Below are positions 25,796 through 38,982 of a DNA stretch of 64,000 nucleotides, one piece after another. Source of the DNA: Trachelipus rathkii (lineage: Eukaryota; Arthropoda; Malacostraca; Isopoda; Trachelipodidae). The notes under the pieces were generated by a model, which saw nothing but the letters and a program-made list of their open reading frames with translations, did no database searches and was not told the DNA's origin. Numbering within the stretch: the first letter of the stretch is position 1; each line of letters opens with the position of its first letter. The stretch is from the NCBI GenBank assembly GCA_015478945.1, contig JABUQX010018395.1:1-64000 (forward strand). Reading direction: 5' to 3'. Made by a program: the position numbers and the translations under genes.

Positions 25796-28689
25796 TGAAA
25801 CGTTTCAGTTCCTAATTTAATTGATCGAAATATCGGTCATTCACTAAATATGCATATCGATCGGATTAGGAACTCGTAAGGCTCGTCGATTCGGTGAGAT
25901 CTTCGGAACGTTTCAGTTCCTAAAATATCAACCAATTTAGTTTATTGGCAGCGAGCGAACTAGTTTCAATTTTGTTTATCGGCAGCGAGCGAACTAGTTT
26001 CAATTTTGTTTATTGGCAGCGAGCGAACTAGTTTTGATTTCACATCGAAAAAAGTTTATGAATTGCTGTTGAAAGAAAATCTATTATCCTCTAAATATAC
26101 ATATTCCTGGCTAAGTTATCAAACCAAAATTTTATGTTTCAACCCTCCGAGAGTTTTGCAATTTTGTTTTATATTAGTTACCCTAAATTTAAATAAGTAA
26201 AGAAAACGAATTTTTAAGGGGGCCAAAATTAAAAGATATCGATAATAATAATTATAATTTTATCTAACGAAAGTTTTCAAACGAAGATTTTATTTTCCGT
26301 CCCTCCGAAAGATTTTGAATATTTCGAAATGACTTACCCACGGATACGAAGGAAGATTTTTCTACCACAAATTTTTCTCGAAGTCAAATCTAAACTAGTT
26401 TGCTCGCTGCCGATAAAAGTCCCTCTCCCTCTTATTTTGTCGCTTCTAAAAAAAACTGTTTACAATACAAGTTCAAGACAAAAAAAATTAATTTTTAATT
26501 TCGTTCTCCCTAAAATTTCGTTTTCTTTATTAAATGAAAATTTAGGGGAACTAAATAAAACAAATTATTAAATAATATTAAATTTTTCGCTATATAAGTT
26601 TTTAAACGTATATAATCAGTTCTGAAACTTCCAAAACTCGCTTAGTTTTTGAAAGATAAAATTTTGGTTCGAGAAATTAGCCACGGACGCGAAGGAAGAT
26701 ATTTCTATCAACAGCAAATCATAAATTTTTCTATATGTGAAATCTAAACTAGTTTGCTCGCTGCCGATAAAAGTCCCTTTACCTCTTATTTTTTCGCATG
26801 CAAAAAATACTGTTTACAATACAAGTTTAAGACAAAAAAATTAGTTTTATTTTCGTCCTCCTTAAAATTTCGTTTTCTTTTGTAAATGAAAATTTAGGGG
26901 AACTAAATAAAAAAAAATTATTAAATAATATTAATTTTTTTTCGCTAAATAAGTTTTTGAACGTATATAATCCGTTCCGAAACTTACAAAACTCGCGGAG
27001 TTTTGAAAGATAAAATTTTGGTTCGAGAACTTACCCAAGGATGCGAAGGAAGATATTTCTATCAACAGCAAATCATAAATTTTTCTCGATGGGAAATCGA
27101 AACTAGTTCGCTCGCTGCCGATAAAAGTCCCTTTACCTCTTATTTTGTCGCATGCAAAAAAAAAAAAACTGTTTACATTACAATAAAAGTTTAAGACAAA
27201 AAAAATATAGTTTTATTTTCGTCCACCTTAAAATTTCGTTTTCTTTAGTAAATGAAAATTTAGAGGAACTAAATAAAAAAAATTATTAAAAATATGAAAT
27301 TTTTTCGCTATATAAGTTTTTGAACGATATAGTCCGTTCCGAAACTTACAAAACTCGCTTATTTTTGAAAGAGAAAATTTTGGTTCGATAACTTAGCCAC
27401 AGATGCGAAGGAAGATTTTTCTATTAACAGCGAATCATAATTTTTTCTCGATGTGAAATCTAAACTAGTTTGCTCGTTGCCGATAAAAGTCCCTCTTCCT
27501 CTTATTTTGTCGCACTCAAAAAAAAAAACGGTTTACAATACAGGTTTAAGACATCAAAATTAGTTTTTAATTTCGTCCTCCTTAAATTTTCGTTTTCTTT
27601 ATTAAATAAAAATTTAGGGGAACTAAATAAAAAAAATTATTAAATAATATGAAATTTTTTTCGATATATAAGTTTTTGAACGAATATAATCCGTTCCGAA
27701 ACTTAAAGAACTCGCTTAGTTTTTGAAAGAAAAACATTGGTTCGACAACTTAGCACAGCTATCATTGTTCATATTCCAAAAAAATAAACCAATTTTGTTT
27801 ACTGGCAGCGAATAAACTAGTTTCAAAGCGAGCGAACTAGTTTTGATTTCACATCGATAAAAATTTATGATTTGCTGTTGAAAGAAAATCTTTTATCGTA
27901 TAAATATACATAATCCTAGCAAAGTTCTCAAACTAAAATTTTATATTCCAACCCTCCGAGAGTTTTTGCAATTTTTGGAACGAAATATCGAAACATTTTA
28001 ATCTTTTTTTTTAATTTAGTTACCCTAAATTTAAATAAGTAAAGAAAACGAATTTTTAAGGGGGACAAAATTAAAAGAAATCAATAATAATAATAATAAT
28101 TCTATCTAATGAAAGTGTTCAAAGCAAGATTTTATTTTCCGTCCATCCGAAAGTTTTTGAATATTTCGAAACGAAAATAGAAATAGACGATCTCCTGAAA
28201 AAACCAGTTTACTCGCCTCCAATAAATGTCCCTCCCCTGTTATTTTGTTGCTCACAATACAAGTTTGTGACAAAAAAAAGGTTTAATTGTTGCGAATATG
28301 AGAGATGATAATTATTTCATTAGATAGAATTATTATTAATTTTTATAAAAACCGTTCCGAGATTTACATAACTCTCTGAATATTGGAATATAAAATCTTG
28401 GTTAAAAAATTTTCAATAAATAAATTATTATTATTTTATTTTTTGCCTCCATAAAAATAAAAATAAAAATATAAATTAGGACAACTAAATGAAGGGTTGT
28501 AGGATAAACTTTTAGTTTAAGAACTTAGTCAAGAATGTGAATAAATATACGATTTTTGATTTTCTATAAACAGTAAATCATAAATTTATATTGATTTGAA
28601 ATCAAAACTAGTTTACTCGCTGCAAAAAAAATGTCCCTCTCCCTTTTATTTTGTTGCACTTGCACACAAAAAGCTGAGGTTTGATTAAA
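25796..28689. repeat. Complex satellite field, part 2
   Basis: Opens with about 130 bp carrying two direct copies of CGTTTCAGTTCCTAA (about 25801 and 25909). It continues with a 34-bp-unit array (25940-26040) and alternating forward/reverse satellite modules. The stretch 27.74-28.2 kb closely repeats 24.04-24.5 kb. No gene. Confidence 0.75.
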
Positions 28690-28990
28690 TTGGTAAATTA
28701 TACTTTCAAACATCAAACGCCGAAAAAGATGCCGTGAAGCACGAACGGCGAAAAATCTCTCTTCTCAAAAATATTAAATTGCTAAATTGGATTTTCAGTT
28801 TTTTATAAATATTAAATTGGCAAATTATACTTTCAAACACCAAACGCCGTAAAAGATGCCGTGAAGCACGAACGGCGAAAAATCTAGCTTTTCAAAAATA
28901 TTAAATTGCTAAATTGGATTTTCAGTTTTTTATAAATATTAAATTGGCAAATTGTACTTTCAAACACAAAACGCCGAAAAGATGCCGAGA
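28690..28990 (+). repeat. 127-bp satellite monomers, second cluster
   Basis: Monomer starts at about 28719, 28846 and 28972 (period 127 and 126). The third runs straight into the 17-bp minisatellite. It has GATGCCGAGAAGTACG where the others have GATGCCGTGAAGCACG, which is the apparent seed of the expansion. Confidence 0.85.
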
Positions 28991-29885
28991 AGTACGTATG
29001 GCGAAGGGGCACGTATGGCGAAGGGGCACGTATGGCGAAGGGGCACGTATGGCGAAGAGGCACGTATGGCGAAGGGGCACGTATGGCGAAGGGGCACGTA
29101 TGGCGAAGGGGCACGTATGGCGAAGGGGCACGTATGGCGAAGGGGCACGTATGGCGAAGGGGCACGTATGGCGAAGGGGCACGTATGGCGAAGGGGCACG
29201 TATGGCGAAGGGGCACGTATGGCGAAAAATCTATTCTTCGAAAAAAAATTAACAGTTTTCGCCATTCCACCCCTATCTATCAATAATAAACGCCGAAAAG
29301 ATGCCGAGAAGTACGTATGGCGAAGAGGCACGTATGGCGAAGAGGCACGTATGGCGAAGGGGCACGTATGGCGAAGGGGCACGTATGGCGAAGGGGCACG
29401 TATGGCGAAGGGGCACGTATGGCGAAGGGGCACGTATGGCGAAGGGGCACGTATGGCGAAGGGGCACGTATGGCGAAGGACCACGTATAGCGAGGGGGCA
29501 CGTATGGCGAAGGGGCACGTATGGCGAAGGGGCACGTATGGCGAAGGAGCACGTATGGCGAAGGGGCACGTATGGCGAAAAATCTATTCTTCGAAAAAAA
29601 ATTGAGAGTTTTCAGAGGTGTACCTATCTTCCAATAATAAACGCCGAAAAGATGCCGAGAAGTACGTATGGCGAAGAGGCACGTATGGCGAAGAGGCACG
29701 TATGGCGAAGAGGCACGTATGGCGAAGGGGCACGTATGGCGAAGGGGCACGTATGGCGAAGGGGCACGTATGGCGAAGGACCACGTATAGCGAGGGGGCA
29801 CGTATGGCGAAGGGGCACGTATGGCGAAGGGGCACGTATGGCGAAGGAGCACGTATGGCGAAGGGGCACGTATGGCGAAAGGGCA
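28991..29885 (+). repeat. Three-fold higher-order 17-bp minisatellite
   Basis: Three arrays (about 28992-29226, 29311-29577, 29664-29885) of the 17-bp unit GGCACGTATGGCGAAGG, 13-15 copies each. Arrays 2 and 3 are each preceded by the same leader, CGCCGAAAAGATGCCGAGAA (29291 and 29642; the first is at 28972). Arrays 1 and 2 are followed by GGCGAAAAATCTATTC. Variant units (GGACCACGTATAGCGAGG) occur at equivalent places in arrays 2 and 3, showing duplication of whole arrays. Long open frames on both strands are repeat artefacts. Confidence 0.9.
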
Positions 29886-32139
29886 CGCATCGTTCATCTT
29901 GGTAAAGAAGTAAACCATTATTTTGTTTTATTCGCGCCGCGAGCTAGTTTGCATTTTTGTTTATTGAGTGCAGCGAGCGACGTTACAATTTTGTTTATTT
30001 GGCCAGCGAGCGCACCTAGTTTCAATTATGTTTTATGGCACGCGGAAGCGAACTAGTTTTTCAATTATGTTTATTGGCAGCGGCAGCCGAACTAGTTTCG
30101 ATTATGTTTATTGGCAGCGAGCGAACTAGTTTTGAGTTCTCATGGGGAAAACTTTATGATTTGCTGTTGAAAGAAAATCTTTTATCGTATAATTGTTCAT
30201 ATTCATGACTAAGTTCTTAAATCAAAATATTATATTATAACCCTCCGAGAGTTTTACAAATTTCGAAACGCATGTTTTACGTTACTAAATATATTAGGAG
30301 AGAAGTAGATTCTTTTTGTGGCGTTTCATCGGATCTCGGGCAGAGCTACCAGTAAGATATTTCTGTTTCGAAATACGTTTAAACGTTTTGTAGCAGAGTA
30401 ACCCTTGTTATAGCGTCATTTCATCGGGCTCGATTTCGTTTTCTATCCTAACTTCGAAGTCCTAGTTCCCTAAACCTTCAATTTTTTTTGAAAATTCTCG
30501 GTGGTTGAGATTTTATTCTCCTTCCCTCCGAAAATTTTTCTTTGCAAACGAAGAAATGTTAACAAAACAAGTTTGGGGCCACAAAATTAGTTTACTTGTT
30601 GCGAATATGAACATTGATAATAATTATTTTATAAATAGAATTATGATTTTTTTTTAATTTTTCTTCCTGAAAAATTTGTTTTCTATAATAATAAATTAGG
30701 ATATTTTAGAATAACCAGATTAAAGAAAAATATTATATAAAAAATTAAAATATTTCGATAAGAATAATTATATCATTGTTTACAATACAGGTTTAGGACA
30801 TCAAAATTAGTTTTTAAATTCGTCCTCCTTAAATTTTCGTTTTCTTTATTAAATGAAAATTTAGGGGAACTAAATAAAAAAAATTATTAAATAAAATTAA
30901 TTTTTTTTCGTAATATAAGTTTTTGAACGAATATAATCCGTTCCGAAACTTACAAAACTCGCTTAGTTTTTGAAAGATAAATTTTTTTGGTTCGATAACT
31001 TAGCCACAGATGCGAAGGAAGATTTTTCCATCAACAGCGAATCATAACTTTTTCTCGATATGAAATCTAAACTAGTTTGCTCGTTGCCGATAAAAGTCCC
31101 TCTTCCTCTTATTTTGTCGCACACAAAATCTCGTTTTCTTTATTAAATGAAAATTTAGGGAAACTAAATAGAAAAAATATATTAAATAATATTTAATTTT
31201 TTTCGATACTATAAGTTTTAAAGGCATAATATCCGTTCTGAACCTTACAAAAACTCGCTTAGTTTTTTTGTTTATTGGCAGCGAGCGGACTAGTTACAAT
31301 TAATTTATGGCAGCGAACGACTAAGTTTCAAATTTTGTTTTATTGGCAGCGACGAACTAGTTTTGAAGTTCTCATGGAGACAACTTGTATGATTTGCCTG
31401 TTGAAAGAAAATCTTTTATCGTATATTTGTTCATATTCATGATTAAGTTCTCAACAATCAACAATTTTATATTATAAACCCCCCGAAAAAGAAAAAAAAG
31501 AATTTTTAAACCAAATTTAGAAACGCATGTTTTTGCGTTACTAAATACATTAGGAGAGAAGTCGATTCTTTTAATGGCGTTTCATCGGATCTCGGGCAGA
31601 GCTACCAGTAAGATATTTTGATATCGAAATACGTTCAAACGTTTTTTAGCAGAGTAACCCTTGTTATAGCGTCATTTCCTCGGGCTCGATTTCGTTTCAT
31701 CCTAACTTCGAAGTCCAAGTTCCCTAAACCTTCAAAAATTTTTGAAAAGTCTCGGTGGTTAAGATTTTATTCTCCTTCCCTCCAAAAGTTTTTCTTTGCA
31801 AACGAAGAAATGTTAACAAAACAAGTTTGGGGCAACAAAATTAAGTTTACTTTTGTTGTCGAATTGAACATTGAAATAATATTTTTATTAAAAAGAAATG
31901 ATTTTTTTTTATATTTTCTCCGAAAATTTGTTTTTCTAATAATAATTAGGGTAATTTAGGGTAACCAAATTAAGAAATATTAAAATAAACAATTATTATA
32001 TTTCGATAAGAATAATATATCAAATGTTTTAAACAATACAGGTTTAAGACATCAAAATTAGTTTTTCGTCCTCCTTAAAATTTCATTTTCTTTATTAAAT
32101 GAAAATTTAAACTGAAATAAAAAAAAATAGTAAAGTAAT
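29886..32139. repeat. Complex satellite field, part 3
   Basis: Degenerate 34-bp units at 29950-30125 show many small indels compared with the clean copies elsewhere. Then follows a segment resembling 23.03-23.8 kb, interrupted by a single foldback arm (about 30318-30497), and a second arm at about 31575-31750. No gene. Confidence 0.7.
30318..30497 (+). mobile_element. Single arm related to the foldback element
   Basis: About 180 bp from GTGGCGTTTCATCGGATC to the TTTTTTTTGAAAA word. It is collinear with one arm of the foldback elements, sharing TTTCATCGG, AATACGTTTAAACG, CGGGCTCGAT and AAGTTCCC/TAGTTCCC-like words. The homologous segment at about 23180 lacks it. Other single arms lie at 31575-31750, 39354-39540 and 41953-42134. 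Confidence 0.65.
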
Positions 32140-35100
32140 ATATAAATTTGATGTTCATCGTAAATCTTAATACTTTGTATTTTTTTGCGTTTAGCAACCG
32201 ATTACAGGGAATGAGATTTATTTTATATTAAATTAATTAAAAGAAATATTTATAAAAAGCTAGCAAACTAGTTTTGATGTCACTTTGAAATAATAAACTC
32301 ATCTTAGGTTCTGTGCGATTTTGCACAAAATATTTTTATTGGCAGCGGGTAAACTAGTTTTTATGTCATATCGAGATCAATTTATGAATTGCTGTTTATA
32401 GAAAATCTTAATTGTATATTTATATATATTCTATGTTCCCCATCAAAATTAAAATGTGGTTAACGTATGTAATTCAAGGAACCCTTTAATTCTTTATTTT
32501 CTTAAATTTCTCGAATTATTTAACTATTTTTTGGAATATTTTTAGTTTGGCCTTTGAACCTACAAAGCAATATTCGATTCCAGAATAGGTGGTGGACACG
32601 TATTATAATTACAATTCTATTTGAATAAATAAAGCACGCACCGAAACCCAATCTTCGTTAAAATTAATTTGATAATAAAATCATTCATCATATGAAATAC
32701 AACTATGATTTGATAAAGAAACCATTCATCCTATGAAATACTGCTATCTTCTTTGGTTTGTGTCTGAAACTAAGATGTTATCTTCATACCGAGGTACGCA
32801 CATGAACCAGTTTCGTGACAATTAATTGATAAAAAACATTTATCATATGAAATACTGCCATGATCCTTGGTTTCCTTAAGAAGAAAGTTTTTAGATTATT
32901 AGAGCTTGCTTGTACGTGGTAGGGTGAAGTTTTGTGTATTAAAAGGCTCCTTGAAGTAAAGGTAAGTTAAATATATATATAACATATATATATATTATAC
33001 TAATCACATCATCCTATACTATATATATATTACTTATATATATATATAATGATATATTATATATATATATATATAATAGATTCGCACACGAGTTAAAATA
33101 TTTTATGTTCTATAAATGCAACAAAAATTGAGGGAGAGAAGGACACCTAGAAAACTAGTTTTCTTTCACATCGAGATAAATTTATGATTTTGTTTTCGTC
33201 AATGATAATTTATTTTAAAAAACGAATTTTTAAGGAGGAGAAGAATAAAAAATATTAATTCTATACATAAATTAATTACCATCTTTCATAATCGCAACAA
33301 GTAAACTAATTTTGTCACCACAAACTTGTATCGTAAACAGTTTTTTGCTTTCACATCGAGATAATTTATGATTCGCTGTTTGAATAAAACCTATTATCGA
33401 TAAACTTAAACGTTCCTGTCTATGTTCTCAAATTAAGATATTATCTTCCTACGCTCCGAGGTATACACAGAAACCCGATCTTCGTGAAAATTATTTGATG
33501 ATAAAAAAAAACATTTATCATATGAAATACTGCCATGATCTTTGGTTTCTTAAAGAAAAAAGTCTTTATATTGTTAGAGCTTGCATACAAGTGTGTGAAA
33601 AAAATTAGTTTATTTGATGCGAAGAAGAAGGATGATAATTATCTCCTAAGATAGAATTATCATCTTTTTGTTTTTGTTCTCCTTAAAATTTCCTGTTTAT
33701 GATAAATTAAAATTTTGGGTAACAATTAAAAAAAAATGAAATTAACCTAAAATATCCATAATTATATTTTTAAAAGTTATTTTTCCCTTTATTTCAAATG
33801 ATGTTCATCGTAATTTAATACTTTGTATTTTTTAGCGTTTAGCAACCGATTGTAGGGAATGAGGTTTATTTTATTTTAAAGTAATTAAAAGAAATATTTA
33901 TAAAAAGCTAGCAAACTAGTTTTGATGTCACCATGATATAATAAACTCATAATAGGGTCTGTGCTATTTTGCACCAAAAATTTTTATTGGCAGCGGGTAA
34001 ACTAGTTTTTATGTCATATCGAGATCAATTTATGAATTGCTGTTTATAGAAAATCTTTAATTGTACATTTATATATATTCTTTATCCCCCATGTAAATGA
34101 AAATCTGATTAACGTATGTAATTCGAGGAACCCTTTAATTCTTTATTCCTATCAATTTCTCGCAAATATGATATTTCCATTTTTATTTCAAATGATGTTC
34201 TTCGTAATTTAATACTTTGTATTTTTTAGCGTTTAGCAACCGATTGTAGGGAATGAGATTTATTTTATTTTAAAGTAATTAAAAGAAATATTTATAAAAA
34301 GCTAGCAAACTAGTTTTGATGTCACCGTGATATAATAAACTCATAATAGGGTCTGTGCTATTTTGCACCACCAAAAATTTTTATTGGCAGCGGGTAAACT
34401 AGTTTTTATGTAATATCGAGATCAATTTATGAATTGCTGTTTATAGAAAATCTTTAATTGTACATTTATATATATTCTCTATCCCCCATATAAATAAAAA
34501 TCTGATTAACGTATGTAATTCGAGGAACCCTTTAATTCTTTATTCTTATCAATTTCTCGCAAATATGATATTTCTATTTTTTTGGTTGCTTATGAAACTG
34601 CAAAACAATAATTTGATTTAAGATATGATGGTGACACGTTATCTCATAAATTTAATTATATTTCTATTTGAATACATAAGGCGCGCACCGAAACCCAATC
34701 CTCGTTAAAATTAATTTGATAAAAAAATCATTGATCATATGAAATACTGCTATTATTTGATAAAGAAACCATTCATCCTATGAAATACTGCTATCATCTT
34801 TGGTTTGTGTCTCAAACTAAGATGTTATCTCCCAACACTCCGAGGTTCGCACTGAAACCCGATCTTCGTGAAAATTAATTTGATAAAAAAGACATTTATC
34901 ATATGAAATACTGCCATGATTCTTGGTTTTCAAAAGAGAAAAGTTTTTAGATCATTAGAGCTTGCTTGTACGTGGTAGGGTGAAGTTTTGTGTATTAAAA
35001 GGCTCCTTGAAGTAAAGGTAAGTTAGATTATATATATATATTCGCACACGTAACATTTTTTGTTCTCCCAGATCGTTACAATATTTTATTAAATAAATGT

Positions 35101-36300
35101 TTTGCTAAAATTTAATTTAAATTAATTTTTACAAATTTTTAATTTTGGCGATTGTTTTATTTATACTATATACGATTATAGATTTTCTATTAAGAGCAAA
35201 TCATAAATTTGTTTTAACGTGAAATGAAAACTAGTTTACTCGCTGTTAATAAATGTCCCTTCCCCTTGTATTTTGTTGCAATACAAGTGTCTGAAAAAAA
35301 TTAGTTTATTTGGTGTGAATATGAACGATGATAATTATTTCCTAAGATAGAATTATCATCTTTTTTTTGTCCTTGAAAGTTCGTTTATTATTATTAGTAT
35401 TTTGGGTAACAATAAAAAAAAATAAAAGAAATTAAAATACGAATCCTAAAACATTCATAATTATATTATAAAATATCATTTTTTCCTTTATTTCAATTGA
35501 TATTCATCTTAATTTATTTAATACCTTTTATTCTTTTTGCGCTTAGCAACCGATTGTGGGGAATGAGATAGATTTTATTTTAAAGTAATTAAAAGAAGTA
35601 TTTGTCGACAGCTAGAAAACTAGTTTTGATGTCACCTTAATATAATAAACTCATCTTATGGTCTGTGCGATTTGCACCAAATATTTTTATTGGCAGCGGG
35701 TAAACTAGTTTTGATGTCATATCGAGATCAACTTATGAATTGCTGTTTATAGAAAATTTTTATTTGTATTTTTATAGATATTCTTAATTCCCCATCAAAA
35801 TGAAAATCTGGTTAACGTATATAATTCGAGGAACCCTTTAATTTTTAATTCATATTAATTTCTCGCAAATATGATATTTTTATTTTTTTTTGTATATTTT
35901 TTAGTTTGCTTATGAAACTACAGCGCAAAAATTTGGTTTACGGTATGATGATGATACGTTATCTCATAAATTCAATTATATTTCTATTAGTATAAATAAG
36001 GCACGCACCGAAACCCAATCTTCGTGTAAATTATTTTGATAAAAAAATCCTTCATTATATGAAATACAGCAATGATTTGATAAAAAAATCATTCATTGTA
36101 TGAAATACTGCTATCATCTTTGGTTTCCTAATGACTCCTTTCATACTTTGCAAAAAAAAAAACAGGTTCCAGTAAATGTTTCATTTTTTCAAAAGTTTTT
36201 GGCAGTGAAACTAGCTTACTTGCTGCAAATAAAAAATATATGATATATTTAAACTTGTTTTATAAAACTATTTATTCGCAACAAGTAATCTATTTTCATT
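32140..36300. repeat. 394-bp tandem unit and relatives
   Basis: A clean tandem dimer at 33788-34181 and 34182-34575 (unit 394 bp, starting TTTATTTCAAATGATGTTC) contains TTTAGCAACCGATTGTAGGG, GCTAGCAAACTAGTTTTGATG and GCAGCGGGTAAACTAG. Diverged copies occur at about 32140-32530 and 35480-35880. Between them are repeated stretches with GAAATACTGC and GCACCGAAACCC. A repeated stretch with TAAAAGGCTCCTTGAAG followed by TAAAGGTAAGT occurs at about 32940 and 35000. The GGTAAGT could act as a splice donor, but no exon is supported. Confidence 0.75.
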
Positions 36301-36939
36301 TTCACAAACCTGTATTGAAAACAATGTTTTTCGACCAGGTGTATGAAACAAAAAAAAGAGAGAGAAGGAATGGATATTAAGTTGTAATCAAAGGTGGATT
36401 TTGATAATGAAAATATATTTTTTATAAAAGTTTGAGTCGGTTGTCAGAAAGAGTGTAAAAACTAGTTTACCCGCCTCCAATATATGTCTCTTTCCCTGTT
36501 ATTTTGTTGCACACAAAAAATTGCTTACAAAACATGTTTGTGCCCATAAAAAATTGGTTTACTTGTTGCGAATATGAGAGATGATAATTATTTAACAAGA
36601 TAAGAAATATTATTATTTTTGAAAACAGACGTTCCTAAATTTACATAACTCTCTGAATGTTATTTGATGATAATTATTTTATAAAAAGAATTATGAACTT
36701 TTTTTTTAATTTTCTCATCCTGAAAAAATCGTTTTCTATAATAATAAATTAGGTTATTTTAGGGTAAACAAATTAAAAAAATTAAATAAAAAAATAAAAT
36801 ATTTCGATGATAATAATTATATCAAATGAAAGTTCTCAAATCAAGATTTTATTTTCCGTCTCTTCGAAAGTTTTTGTATATTTCGGGATGGCTATAGCTA
36901 TAACAGCATCTTTGCTATTCGCAAAATTAAACCAATTTT

Positions 36940-37170
36940 GTTTCTTGGCAGCGAGCAAACTAGCTTTGATTTTGTTTATTGGCAGCGAGTGAACTAGTTT
37001 CAATTATGTTTATTGGCAGCGAGCGAACTAGCTATGATTTTGTTTATTGGCAGCGAGCGAACTAATTTCAATTATGTTTATTGGCAGCGAGCGAACTAGC
37101 TATGATTTTGTTTATTGGCAGCGAGCGAACTAGTTTCAATTATGTTTATTGGCAGCGAGCGAACTAGTTT
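36940..37170 (+). repeat. 34-bp unit array, about seven copies
   Basis: Tandem GGCAGCGAGCGAACTAG units alternating between TTTCAATTATG and CTATGATTTTG endings, so the real period here is partly 68 bp (two alternating variants). The best-preserved array of this family together with 42520-42715. Confidence 0.85.
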
Positions 37171-37759
37171 TGATTTCACATCGAGAAAAATTTATGATTT
37201 GCTGTTGATAGAAAATATTTTATCGTATAAATAAACATATTCATGACCAATTTCTCAAACCGAAATTTAATATTTTAACCCTCCGAATATTTTACAAATT
37301 TGTATATTTCGAAATGGCTATAGCTATTACAGCATCTTTTATATTCGCAAAATTAAACCAATTTTGTTTCTTGGCAGCGATCGAACTAGCTTTGATTTTG
37401 TTTATTGGCAGAGAGTGAACTAGTTTCAATTATGTTTTTTGGCAGCGACCGAACTAGTTTCATTTTTATTTATTGGCAGCGAGCGAACTAGTTTTAATTT
37501 CACATCGAGAAAAAATTATGATTCGCTGTTGATAGAAAATCTTTTATCGTACAAATAAACATATTCATGACCAATTTCTCAAACTAAAATTTAATATTAT
37601 AACCCTTCGAGAGTTTTACGAATCTCGGAACGGATGCTTATTGAGTTCTGTAACTCAAACATCGAAACATTTTAATATTATAATTTTTTTTAATTTAGTT
37701 ACCCTAAATTTTAGATTAAATAAGAAAACGAATTTTTAAGGGGAACAAAATTAAAGGAA

Positions 37760-37767
37760 AATAAATA

Positions 37768-37844
<77 letters not shown>

Positions 37845-37851
37845 TAATAAA

Positions 37852-37882
<31 letters not shown>

Positions 37883-37911
37883 TAATATAATAATAATAAT
37901 ATAATAAAATA

Positions 37912-37967
<56 letters not shown>

Positions 37968-37975
37968 TTAAAATA
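37760..37975 (+). repeat. (AAT)n microsatellite, ~215 bp
   Basis: AATAATAAT tract with a few interruptions. The minus-strand open frame over it encodes Leu and Ile runs and is an artefact. Confidence 0.9.
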
Positions 37976-38599
37976 ATATAATTCGACCTAATGAATTTTC
38001 TCAAACCAAACGAAGAACTGTTAACGATACAAGTTTGCGGTAACAAAATTACTTTACTTGTTGCGAGATACAAGTTTGCGGTAACAAAATTACTTTACTT
38101 GTTGCGAATGTGAACTTTGATAATAATTATTTTATAAATTGAATTATTGGTTTTTAATTTTTTCTTCCTAAAAAAATCGTTTTCTATAATAATAAATTAG
38201 GATATTATAGGGTAACCAAATTAAAAATAAAATAAAAAACTATAATATTTCGATAATAATAATTCTATTAAATGAAAGTTCTCAAACTAAGATTTTAATT
38301 TTCGTCTCTCCGAAAATTTTTGTATATTTCAAAATAATTATAGCTATTACAACAGCATCGTTCATATTCGGAAAAAGTAAACCATATTTTGTTTATTGGC
38401 AGCGAGCGAACTAGTTTCAATTTTGTTTATTAACAGCAAGCGAACTATTTTCAATTTTGTTTATTGGCAGTGAGAGAACTAGTTTTGATTTAACATCGAG
38501 AAAACTTTATGATTTGCTGTTGAAAGGTTTTTTTTATCGTATAATTATTCAAATTCCTGACTAAGTTCTCAAACCAAAATTTTGTTTCAACAAAATTAG

Positions 38600-38982
38600 T
38601 TTCGTGGCGTTTAATCGGGTACCGAAAAAAAGCTTTTATTTGGATATTTTGGTTTCTAAATACGTTCAAACGTATTAGAACCCAGAAACCTTTCATATAT
38701 CAATATTTTAACGGGCTCGTTTGAGCGTTTGGTCGTAACCTCGATGCCTAAGTTCCCAACTCGTTCAAAAATTTTGAGGTGTCGATGGTTTGATAAAAAA
38801 AATTCTGAAAAAAATAACGCGATCGGGAACTTAGACATCGAGGATACGACTACATGTGTAATTGAGCCCGTTAAAATGATACTATAGTAAGGGATCCTGT
38901 GTTGTAATACGTTTGAACGTATTTCAAAAGCTATATATCTTATCATAAGCTCTTTCTCGGAACTCGATGAAACTGCACGAAA
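38600..38982. mobile_element. Foldback element copy B
   Basis: Starts TTTCGTGGCGTTTAATCGGG and ends in the approximate reverse complement, preceded by CTCTTTCTCGG. Two arms of about 185 bp pair across a short A/T-rich centre near 38790. Same insertion context (left flank AAAATTAG) as copies C, D and E. Confidence 0.8.

Noticed and set aside
28884..30056. Overlapping open frames up to 251 codons on both strands (GHVWRRGTYGEGARMAK-type repeats)
   Set aside because: Artefacts of the 17-bp minisatellite, open on both strands in several frames.
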